Assembly: GCA_943323675.2 (NCBI GenBank) | Contig: CALPIR020000176.1 | Coordinates: 1 to 5,062 of the forward strand | Length of the DNA stretch: 5,062 nt | Source of the DNA: Chitinophaga pinensis | GTDB lineage: Bacteria > Bacteroidota > Bacteroidia > UKL13-3 | Direction of reading: 5' to 3' | Shown: positions 1 to 5,062 of the stretch, in pieces | Position numbering within the stretch: the first letter of the stretch is position 1 | How the letters are laid out: every line of letters begins with the position of its first letter | Notes under the pieces: generated by a model | The model's database searches: none | Told to the model about the DNA's origin: nothing | The model's input: the letters and a program-made list of their open reading frames with translations, nothing else | Position numbers and translations under genes: made by a program

Positions 1-24
1 CACATTTGGTATAACTTAGCTGCC

Positions 25-552
25 ATGTTTAAATGGCTTCTAATTTCTATAGCCTTCTTGGTGTCCAGTCAAATCAGTGCACAACGTGTTTTGCATTTGT
101 CTGATACGTTTCCAGTTTTTCAATTGCCAACCACAACGGGTGAAACATACACCAACGATAGCACATTGCAATACCCAACCATTTATGTTTTTTGGGCATC
201 TTGGAGTTTAGCATCATTAGAATTATTGGATGAAATTAAACAACACTACCATGTTATTAACCCTACACGTAGGGGAGTTAAACAAATGTTTATTGATGTA
301 GTTGATATTAGCATTGATACCAAGCCCGACTTACACCGCATAGCTGTGAAACGCGAAGGATGGCCATGGGAGCAACATGTAATTGATAGTAAAGGATGGG
401 AATCAAGTGTATTAAATAACCTTGGAATAACTAAAATACCTACCTTGATTATAGTTGAAAAAAATAAAAAAATAATTGTAATCGACCCAGATATCAACCA
501 ATTGCGCAATACCTTAAGCAATATCAAACTCAATACATCTTTGTCAAATTGA
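25..552 (+). CDS. Exported TlpA-like thioredoxin-fold protein lacking the CxxC active site
   Basis: This 175-residue protein starts with a Sec signal peptide: K3, a hydrophobic core at residues 4-13, and likely cleavage after I-S-A (A19). It therefore probably acts in the periplasm or at the envelope. The mature part follows the TlpA/AhpC-TSA layout: an F-P-x-F-x-L-P-T-T-x-G-E opening (29-40), the V-F-W-A-S-W strand-turn (55-60), a region with G-W-P-W and D-S-K-G-W-E-S (112-127), and the conserved I-P-T cis-proline (P139) before the last strands. The position that should read C-x-x-C reads S-L-A-S (residues 61-64, bases 205-216), and the protein has no cysteine anywhere, so thiol-disulfide chemistry is not possible. 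A binding, scaffold or chaperone-like role is inference. The frame is open from base 1, so an upstream start cannot be excluded; M at 25 is chosen because it places the signal peptide at the N-terminus. It lies 40 bp upstream of grpE. Confidence 0.8.
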   Translation: MFKWLLISIAFLVSSQISAQRVLHLSDTFPVFQLPTTTGETYTNDSTLQYPTIYVFWASWSLASLELLDEIKQHYHVINPTRRGVKQMFIDVVDISIDTKPDLHRIAVKREGWPWEQHVIDSKGWESSVLNNLGITKIPTLIIVEKNKKIIVIDPDINQLRNTLSNIKLNTSLSN

Positions 553-581
553 CATTTTATACAGTGATGGCAATGTATTTG
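549..581 (+). promoter_or_regulatory. Possible promoter for grpE (Bacteroidota type)
   Basis: TGTATTTG at 574-581 matches the Bacteroidetes -7 consensus TAnnTTTG except at the second base. A TTG at 549-551 lies 22 bp upstream, at the long end of the usual spacing. If it is used, transcription would begin near 588. That leaves only a few bases before the ATG at 593 and about 38 before the ATG at 626, so it bears on the grpE start choice. Single-site pattern matching in AT-rich DNA is weak evidence. Confidence 0.25.
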
Positions 582-592
582 CCCATTTGCAC

Positions 593-1207
593 ATGAAAAC
601 AAAATTTAAAAATCTTTTTAAAGGCATGAATCAAGAGCATACCAACGAAAACGCTATGAATAACAATGAAGAATTAAACGATAACCCTGCACATGATAAT
701 GTGGGTGGTGAAAATACGTCAGTAAATAACGAGGAAAACACGGCAGAAACGGCAAATGAGTCAGTACGTGATTTTGAAGCCGAATTATTAGAAAAAGACG
801 ACAAGTTTTTGCGCTTATATGCAGAATTTGAAAACTATAAACGCAGAACTTTAGCTGAGCGCATTGAGTTGTTTAAAACTGCTGGTCAAGAAATTATGTT
901 GGCAATGATTCCTGTTTTAGATGATTTTGAACGTGCACTAAAAGCCATGGAAAATGCAACAGATGTTGCTTCTGTTAAAGAAGGTATTGACTTGGTAAGC
1001 CATAAATTTAAAAACACGTTGGTTGCTAAAGGGTTAAAACCTATGGAAAGTATTGGTCAAACCTTTAATGCAGATTTGCATGAAGCCATTACCAACATTC
1101 CAGCACCATCAGAAGACATGAAAGACAAGGTAATTGATGAAGTGGAAAAAGGATACTACCTAGGCGATAAAGTGATACGCTATGCCAAGGTTGTTGTAGG
1201 CGCTTAA
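593..1207 (+). CDS. grpE: GrpE, nucleotide exchange factor of DnaK
   Basis: GrpE is the cytoplasmic dimeric co-chaperone that opens the DnaK nucleotide-binding cleft and releases ADP. From the ATG at 593 the protein has 204 residues, the usual size for the family. Residues 1 to about 58 form a low-complexity tail rich in Asn and Glu. A long charged helix follows, with E-F-E-N-Y-K-R-R-T, then the helical dimer region containing P-V-L-D-D-F-E-R-A. The C-terminal beta domain carries the GrpE signature: F-N-x-x-x-H-E-A-I, then 20 residues, then G-Y-x-x-x-D-x-x-I-R-x-A-x-V-x-V (about 158-202). The start is uncertain: a TTG lies two codons upstream (587), and in-frame ATGs at 626 and 656 would only shorten the disordered tail. 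No Shine-Dalgarno sequence helps decide. dnaJ follows after 89 bp, which fits a shared DnaK-system function. Confidence 0.95.
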   Translation: MKTKFKNLFKGMNQEHTNENAMNNNEELNDNPAHDNVGGENTSVNNEENTAETANESVRDFEAELLEKDDKFLRLYAEFENYKRRTLAERIELFKTAGQEIMLAMIPVLDDFERALKAMENATDVASVKEGIDLVSHKFKNTLVAKGLKPMESIGQTFNADLHEAITNIPAPSEDMKDKVIDEVEKGYYLGDKVIRYAKVVVGA

Positions 1208-1250
1208 TATTAACCTTAACCTAATATACACAGTTTAAAAACATAATGTA

Positions 1251-1277
1251 TTGAGCACAATCAACTAAATAAGTTTG
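1251..1277 (+). promoter_or_regulatory. Possible dnaJ promoter (TTG ... TAAGTTTG)
   Basis: TAAGTTTG at 1270-1277 is a full match to the Bacteroidetes -7 element TAnnTTTG and lies 20 bp before the dnaJ ATG. A TTG at 1251-1253 is 16 bp upstream, slightly shorter than the usual spacing. It would give a leader of roughly a dozen bases. It suggests that dnaJ can be transcribed separately from grpE, although read-through from grpE is also likely because no terminator is visible in the 89-bp gap. No CIRCE-type heat-shock operator is present here. Confidence 0.35.
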
Positions 1278-1296
1278 TGGCAGTATAAAAAATACA

Positions 1297-2430
1297 ATGG
1301 CAAAAAGAGATTATTACGAAATACTAGGAATTAACCGAAACGCAAGCGTTGACGAGATAAAGAAGGCATACCGCCAAATGGCTATCAAGTTTCACCCCGA
1401 TAAAAATCCTGGTGATAAAGCTGCCGAAGACAAATTTAAAGAGGCCGCTGAAGCCTATGAAATATTAAGTGACCAAAATAAACGCGCCAATTACGATAGA
1501 TTTGGTCATCAAGGCGCTAGTGCTGCAGGTGGTGGTTATGGCGGAGGCGGCATGAATATGGACGACATATTTAGTCAATTTGGTGATGTGTTTGGTGATG
1601 GAGGTAATCCTTTTGAATCTTTTTTTGGTGGCGGTGGAGGCAGAAGCGGAAGACGCAGCGGTGGAGTTAGAGGTAATAATGTACGTATTAAAGTAAAACT
1701 TACTTTAAAAGAAATTGCCGAAGGTGTAGAGAAAAAAGTGAAATTTAACCGCATGGTTACTGCCGATGGGCTAACTTTTAAAACTTGTACAACTTGTAAT
1801 GGAGCAGGACAAGTGCGTAAGGTAACCCAAACGTTTTTAGGGCAAATGGCTACAACAAGTGTTTGCCATGCTTGTAACGGTGCTGGTAAAACGGTAGATA
1901 AACGTCCGAGTGGCGTTGGTGCAGATGGATTGGTAGGGAAAGAAGAAATAGTAAGCATAAACATACCTACTGGTGTTGCAGATGGCATGCAATTAAGCAT
2001 GAGCGGCAAAGGTAATATGGGGCCAAACGGAGGACCTGCAGGTGATTTAATTATTGTTATTGAAGAAATAGATGATGCAGTTTTAAAACGTGAAGGCAAC
2101 AATATTATGTATGATTTACATATATCATTTATTGATGCCGCAATTGGCACAATCGTAGAAATTCCAACGGTTGACGGCAAAGTGAAACTTAAAATTGATG
2201 CAGGAACACAGGGAGGTAAAATATTGCGTTTACGTGGTAAAGGCATACCTGAATTAAACTCACACCACAGAGGCGATCAATTGGTTCATATCAATATTTG
2301 GACACCGCAAAAGCTAACTTCTGATGAAAAGGAAATGTTGGAAAAGTTAAGAGATGCAGATAATTTTAAGCCCCATCCGGGTAAAAACGATAAAAGTTTT
2401 TTTGATAAAATGAGGGAATATTTCCAATAA
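1297..2430 (+). CDS. dnaJ: Chaperone protein DnaJ (type I, reduced zinc region)
   Basis: DnaJ is the cytoplasmic J-domain co-chaperone that delivers unfolded clients to DnaK and stimulates its ATPase. The protein has 377 residues, a normal length. The J domain spans residues 1-70 with the essential H-P-D at 33-35. A Gly/Phe-rich region with a D-I-F-S-Q-F-G-D-V-F segment follows (about 71-125). The cysteine-rich region has only two C-x-x-C-x-G-x-G motifs, at 164-171 and 190-197, where classical DnaJ has four. The first motif is absent before K163, and the fourth is replaced by a cysteine-free R-P-S-G-V-G-A-D-G-L-V stretch (203-213). The substrate-binding C-terminal domains then run from about 217 (I-P-T-G-V-A-D-G-M) to the end. 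I recall the same two-motif arrangement in flavobacterial DnaJs, so it is probably a lineage trait. The start is clear because M-A-K-R-D-Y-Y-E-I-L-G is the canonical N-terminus. A terminator overlaps its stop codon. Confidence 0.97.
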   Translation: MAKRDYYEILGINRNASVDEIKKAYRQMAIKFHPDKNPGDKAAEDKFKEAAEAYEILSDQNKRANYDRFGHQGASAAGGGYGGGGMNMDDIFSQFGDVFGDGGNPFESFFGGGGGRSGRRSGGVRGNNVRIKVKLTLKEIAEGVEKKVKFNRMVTADGLTFKTCTTCNGAGQVRKVTQTFLGQMATTSVCHACNGAGKTVDKRPSGVGADGLVGKEEIVSINIPTGVADGMQLSMSGKGNMGPNGGPAGDLIIVIEEIDDAVLKREGNNIMYDLHISFIDAAIGTIVEIPTVDGKVKLKIDAGTQGGKILRLRGKGIPELNSHHRGDQLVHINIWTPQKLTSDEKEMLEKLRDADNFKPHPGKNDKSFFDKMREYFQ

Positions 2431-2473
2431 ATAAAAAAGCCCGCGGTTTTAACCGCGGGCTTTTTTATTTATT
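2426..2473. terminator. Bidirectional intrinsic terminator between dnaJ and the converging thioredoxin gene
   Basis: Two perfectly complementary 23-bp arms (2426-2448 and 2451-2473) are separated by only two bases. The core stem is GCCCGCGG (2439-2446) paired with CCGCGGGC (2453-2460). It is preceded by six A and followed by six T, so the hairpin plus U-tract works on either strand. The left arm includes the dnaJ stop codon at 2428-2430. The minus-strand gene ends at 2486, 13 bp beyond the right arm. In a window this AT-rich, the GC core stands out sharply. Confidence 0.95.
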
Positions 2474-2485
2474 ATATGTTGAAAT

Positions 2486-2983
2486 TTACATTGCTGCGTA
2501 CTTCTTTATTTGTTCATCTAAAATATATTCATTGCCTTCTACATATCCTTCATGCTTCCAAACAATGTTACCTTTTTTATCTAACAATATGGTGTATGGT
2601 ACGTTGTTTACATTTAATGCACGTTTTAAATCTTCGTTAACATCAAGTAAAACATCAAAATCCCATGCTTGTCCATCAACATAAGGTTTTACTTTTAGTA
2701 CATTTTTTGCATTATCAATAGATACCGCAACTAAGTTTACATTATACTTTTCTTTCCACGATTCTAATAAGTTATCGTTTATGTTGGTTAATTCCTTTTT
2801 ACAAGGGGTGCACCATGTTGCCCAAAAATTAATAACAGTAATTTGTCCTGTTTTAGCATAGTCTGCAACATTTTTATTTTTACCATTCACATCTTTTAAA
2901 GTAATGTTGGGTAAAGTTTGCGGGGCTTCTGCAAATACCGTTACAAAAAGTATTAACGATAAGGCAAGTAAATTACGTTTCAT
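2486..2983 (-). CDS. Exported TlpA/ResA-like thioredoxin with intact CxxC
   Basis: This 165-residue protein has an N-terminal signal sequence: K2-R3, then a hydrophobic stretch at 5-17, with likely cleavage near A18 or A20. There is no lipobox cysteine, so the product should be a soluble periplasmic or membrane-tethered protein. The thioredoxin domain begins with L-P-N-I-T-L-K-D-V-N-G-K (24-35), a typical TlpA opening. The active site is W-C-T-P-C (57-61) after V-I-N-F-W-A-T, the resolving cis-proline is P129 in V-P-Y-T, and K-K-G-N-I-V-W follows. It therefore probably reduces periplasmic disulfides, as TlpA/ResA proteins do in cytochrome c maturation or protection of thiol enzymes; the actual partner cannot be seen. 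It converges on dnaJ, shares its terminator, and diverges from the ligase gene. No Shine-Dalgarno sequence precedes the ATG. Confidence 0.93.
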   Translation of the reverse strand: MKRNLLALSLILFVTVFAEAPQTLPNITLKDVNGKNKNVADYAKTGQITVINFWATWCTPCKKELTNINDNLLESWKEKYNVNLVAVSIDNAKNVLKVKPYVDGQAWDFDVLLDVNEDLKRALNVNNVPYTILLDKKGNIVWKHEGYVEGNEYILDEQIKKYAAM

Positions 2984-3009
2984 AATGATTTAAAGTTTAA
3001 ATGATGTTG

Positions 3010-3017
3010 TAAATGTA
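3010..3017 (-). promoter_or_regulatory. Weak candidate -7 element for the leftward thioredoxin gene
   Basis: On the minus strand this reads TACATTTA, one mismatch (last base) from TAnnTTTG. It lies 26 bp before the ATG of the minus-strand thioredoxin gene. The distance is suitable for a short leader, but no convincing TTG element sits at the right spacing, only a T-rich run. The assignment is tentative. Confidence 0.25.
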
Positions 3018-3052
3018 TAAAAAATCATGATAAATAAAACATACATCGTGCC

Positions 3053-3074
3053 AAATCATTGTTAACAACGATTT
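3053..3074. repeat. 22-bp near-perfect dyad in the divergent intergenic region (possible operator)
   Basis: The left arm AAATCATTGTT (3053-3063) and the right arm AACAACGATTT (3064-3074) are reverse complements at 10 of 11 positions; only the 3058/3069 pair fails. The central ten bases, TTGTTAACAA, are a perfect palindrome. There is no loop, so it is unlikely to act as an RNA hairpin and looks more like the binding site of a dimeric regulator. It is centred about 45-50 bp upstream of the transcription start predicted for the ligase gene, and also upstream of the thioredoxin gene. AT-rich DNA produces such dyads by chance more easily than balanced DNA does. Confidence 0.5.
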
Positions 3075-3097
3075 ATGTGTGTTATCCTCAAAGCAAA

Positions 3098-3105
3098 TAT
3101 ATTTG
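3098..3105 (+). promoter_or_regulatory. Probable -7 promoter element of the tandem ligase gene
   Basis: TATATTTG matches the Bacteroidetes -7 consensus TAnnTTTG at every fixed base. The expected -33 region is only loosely matched (TTTATG at 3072-3077, 20 bp upstream, abutting the dyad at 3053-3074). Transcription would start near 3110-3112, leaving about 32 bases of leader before the ATG at 3144. This supports 3144 as the start of the ligase over the in-frame ATG at 3075, which would lie upstream of the promoter. Confidence 0.5.
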
Positions 3106-3143
3106 ATGCTCCATATATTTTATATTCCCAATTAGGTAAAGCT

Positions 3144-5062
3144 ATGATTAAAGTAGGTATATTTTTCGGTGGATCTTCGCGTGAGCGTGAGGTGAGTTTT
3201 GCAGGCGGACGCACCGTGTACGATAATTTAGATAAAAACCTGTTTGAAGCAGTTCCCATTTTTGTGGATAGCTTCAACAACTTTATTCTTCTTAATTGGG
3301 AGTTTATATACAAAGGAAGCATCCGCGATTTTTACCCAACGGTAAGTGCTTTGAAACACCAAAATAAGCCAATTCAGATTTATGCCGAAAGTTTGCCTGA
3401 AGCGCATCAAGACAACGGAAGAAAAATTGCCGCACAACTTGGTAAAATACTTAAGCCCGAAGAGTTGGGTCAGTACATGGATTTTGCCTTTTTAGCTTTG
3501 CATGGTATGTATGGCGAAGACGGCACCATACAAGGGTTGTTAGAGTGGTTCGATATTCCTTACACTGGTTCGGGTATTATGCCAAGCGCTATTGGAATGC
3601 ACAAAAAAACGCAGAAAACCATGCTGCAACATGCAGGGTTTAATAGCCCTAATTTTTTAGGTATTACCAAACAAAATTGGCAATCTGCAGACAGAAAAAA
3701 AATACTGGCCGATGTTAAAAAGCAAGTGGGTTTACCTTTTGTAATTAAACCAGCAAACCAAGGTTCATCAGTGGGGGTAAGCGTAATTACCGAAACCAAT
3801 TTGCACGATTTTGAACGTGCTGTTGATGCTTCATTCTTTATTCAAACCCTTGAAAAAAAGCATTGGGTTGGTTTATCGGAGGTTGAAAAATTGGCGTTGT
3901 TGCAAAAAATAGCTGATGTAAAGGAAGGCATTTCTTTTCCATTATTAGCAGAAGGTAAACTGGTTTATAACCCCGATCAGTTGTATGTGTTATTGGATAA
4001 ACACTTTACTAAAAAATCAACCCTAAAACTAGAAAGTATATACAGCGAAACCGAATGTTTAATTGAAGGTTTTATTAAAGGCCGCGAGTTTAGTTGTATA
4101 GTAATTAAGGATGAAAACGGCCATGCAATAGCCTTACCACCAACCGAAATAGTAAAGGGAACAGAGGTTTACGATTACCGCAGCAAATACTTACCAGGCT
4201 TATCGCGCAAAGTAACTCCTATAGATATTGCCGAAAAGCAAGTACAAAAAATACGTAAAGAATGTGTGCGTTTGTTTGAGTTTTTTAAATTTAATACCTA
4301 CGCCCGTATTGATGGATTTATAACCGCTAAAAACGAAATATTTTTAAACGACCCGAATACCACATCGGGTATGATGCCTTCATCATTTTTCTTTCATCAA
4401 GCAGCTGAAATTGGATTAAACCCTTCGCAATTTTTAACTTATATCATACGTACTTCATTGGCAGAAAGGGTTGCTAACAGTCCTGTTCATTTTCATTACC
4501 AACAGTTGTTAAATGGTTTAGATACTGCCATTAAAGCCAATAAAAAACAACAGCAACAAAAGAAACGTGTGGCTGTATTTATGGGCGGTTACAGTACCGA
4601 GCGACACATAAGTGTAGAAAGCGGACGAAACATTTACGAGAAATTAGCATCAAGTAGCAAGTACCAACCATTTCCTGTTTTTGTAACTGGTGATGAAAAA
4701 GCACATACGCTACATGTTATTCCTATTAACGTTATGCTAAAAGATAATGCAGATGATATACGCGAAAAAGTATTTCATTTTAAGCGTGCGGCAGTGGTCG
4801 AAAAAATAATTGTGGAGTGTAAATCTATTATAGAAAAATACGGCAATTCGAAAAATTTGTTTGTACCTAAACAAATTAATTACAAGCAATTGGCTAAAAT
4901 GGCCGATGCCGTATTTATTGCTTTACATGGCCGACCAGGTGAGGATGGAACGGTGCAAAAGGAACTAAACAAATTACGCATACCTTACAATGGTTCTGGT
5001 GTTGAAAGTTCGCAAGTTACCATCAATAAATTTGAAACAAATAAGTTGTTACGTGCCAAAGG
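3144..5062 (+). CDS. ddl: Tandem D-alanine--D-alanine ligase-like ATP-grasp protein (3' end beyond window)
   Basis: The frame is open for 639 codons to the window edge without a stop. Module 1 (about 1-460) has the Ddl N-terminal motif G-G-S-S-R-E-R-E-V-S (9-18), L-H-G-M-Y-G-E-D-G-T-I-Q (119-130), I-P-Y-T-G-S-G (138-144) with K154 as the first ATP lysine, and V-I-K-P-A-N-Q-G-S-S-V-G-V (200-212). I-E-G-F-I-K-G-R-E-F (307-316), the Y-D-Y-R-S-K-Y substrate loop (343-349), R388/D390, and D-P-N-T-T-S-G-M-M (403-411) follow. Nearly all catalytic positions of E. coli DdlB have counterparts, but the metal ligand Glu270 is Asp here (D403). About 70 extra residues (roughly 230-300) sit inside the ATP-grasp domain. 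A Lys/Gln-rich linker (466-474) leads to module 2, which restarts with V-F-M-G-G-Y-S-T-E-R-H-I-S (478-490) and has L-H-G-R-P-G-E-D-G (594-602) and I-P-Y-N-G-S-G (613-619). Ddl joins two D-Ala using ATP for peptidoglycan. The real product of this double form is unknown, and a separate single-module Ddl may exist elsewhere. The start at 3144 fits family N-termini and the promoter. Confidence 0.88.
   Translation, partial: MIKVGIFFGGSSREREVSFAGGRTVYDNLDKNLFEAVPIFVDSFNNFILLNWEFIYKGSIRDFYPTVSALKHQNKPIQIYAESLPEAHQDNGRKIAAQLGKILKPEELGQYMDFAFLALHGMYGEDGTIQGLLEWFDIPYTGSGIMPSAIGMHKKTQKTMLQHAGFNSPNFLGITKQNWQSADRKKILADVKKQVGLPFVIKPANQGSSVGVSVITETNLHDFERAVDASFFIQTLEKKHWVGLSEVEKLALLQKIADVKEGISFPLLAEGKLVYNPDQLYVLLDKHFTKKSTLKLESIYSETECLIEGFIKGREFSCIVIKDENGHAIALPPTEIVKGTEVYDYRSKYLPGLSRKVTPIDIAEKQVQKIRKECVRLFEFFKFNTYARIDGFITAKNEIFLNDPNTTSGMMPSSFFFHQAAEIGLNPSQFLTYIIRTSLAERVANSPVHFHYQQLLNGLDTAIKANKKQQQQKKRVAVFMGGYSTERHISVESGRNIYEKLASSSKYQPFPVFVTGDEKAHTLHVIPINVMLKDNADDIREKVFHFKRAAVVEKIIVECKSIIEKYGNSKNLFVPKQINYKQLAKMADAVFIALHGRPGEDGTVQKELNKLRIPYNGSGVESSQVTINKFETNKLLRAK

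Noticed and set aside
587..592. TTG start two codons upstream of the grpE ATG
   Set aside because: It adds only two residues and has no ribosome-binding signal; the ATG at 593 is preferred.
246..602. Open frame on the minus strand opposite the first gene
   Set aside because: It is antisense to a protein with a clear thioredoxin-fold signature and signal peptide, and its translation shows no recognisable domain.
1210..1221. Tandem TTAACC TTAACC in the grpE-dnaJ gap
   Set aside because: Only two copies of a six-base unit in AT-rich DNA; no reason to treat it as functional.
1283..1295. Small hairpin GTAT-A5-ATAC just before the dnaJ start
   Set aside because: A four-pair AU-rich stem is too weak to matter and is expected by chance.
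1575..2246. Long minus-strand open frame opposite dnaJ
   Set aside because: It is the shadow of the dnaJ coding frame; its translation is Pro/Leu/Ser-rich with no domain.
3038..3053. Sigma-54-like sequence on the minus strand (TGGCACG followed by ATGTATG)
   Set aside because: The -24 element matches, but the -12 element reads GT instead of GC at the required GG-N10 spacing, and a sigma-70-type -7 candidate lies closer to the gene.
3075..3143. Upstream in-frame ATG at 3075 that would extend the ligase by 23 residues
   Set aside because: The extension has no Ddl resemblance, the -7 element at 3098-3105 lies inside it, and M-I-K-V-G-I-F-F-G-G is the expected family N-terminus.
3062..3799. Minus-strand open frames at 3062-3322, 3228-3437 and 3560-3799
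   Set aside because: All lie antisense to the ligase, whose conserved motifs prove the plus-strand frame. Their products look like no family and they overlap each other.

Overview
The window is AT-rich and reads as a Bacteroidota (Bacteroidetes) chromosome. The supporting signs are A/T-rich leaders without Shine-Dalgarno sequences, several matches to the phylum's -7 promoter element (TAnnTTTG), a DnaJ with a reduced zinc region of the kind I associate with flavobacterial and related DnaJs, and TlpA-type exported thioredoxin-fold proteins. I cannot place it to genus.

Layout, left to right. (1) 25-552 (+) is an exported TlpA-like thioredoxin-fold protein whose CxxC active site reads S-L-A-S and which contains no cysteine at all. 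(2) 593-1207 (+) is grpE and 1297-2430 (+) is dnaJ: the nucleotide-exchange factor and J-domain co-chaperone of DnaK, with dnaK itself outside the window. (3) 2426-2473 is a perfect 23-bp inverted repeat with a GC-rich core flanked by A and T runs. It overlaps the dnaJ stop codon and serves as a terminator for both converging genes. (4) 2486-2983 (-) is a second exported TlpA/ResA-like thioredoxin, this one with an intact W-C-T-P-C active site. (5) 2984-3143 is a divergent intergenic region with a strong -7 element for the rightward gene, a weak one for the leftward gene, and a 22-bp near-perfect dyad that looks like an operator. (6) 3144 to the window end (+) is a long open frame (639 codons, no stop reached) encoding one complete D-Ala-D-Ala-ligase-like ATP-grasp module fused to the start of a second one.

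Functionally, the centre is ordinary DnaK-system housekeeping. The flanking genes concern the cell envelope: periplasmic thiol-redox or thioredoxin-fold proteins, and a tandem ligase probably linked to peptidoglycan precursor or another dipeptide synthesis. The most unusual items are the double ligase with its roughly 70-residue insertion in the ATP-grasp fold, the cysteine-free thioredoxin paralogue, the half-lost zinc region of DnaJ, and the operator-like dyad. I see no mobile element, CRISPR array, tRNA or rRNA, and no gene-free stretch over 300 bases.
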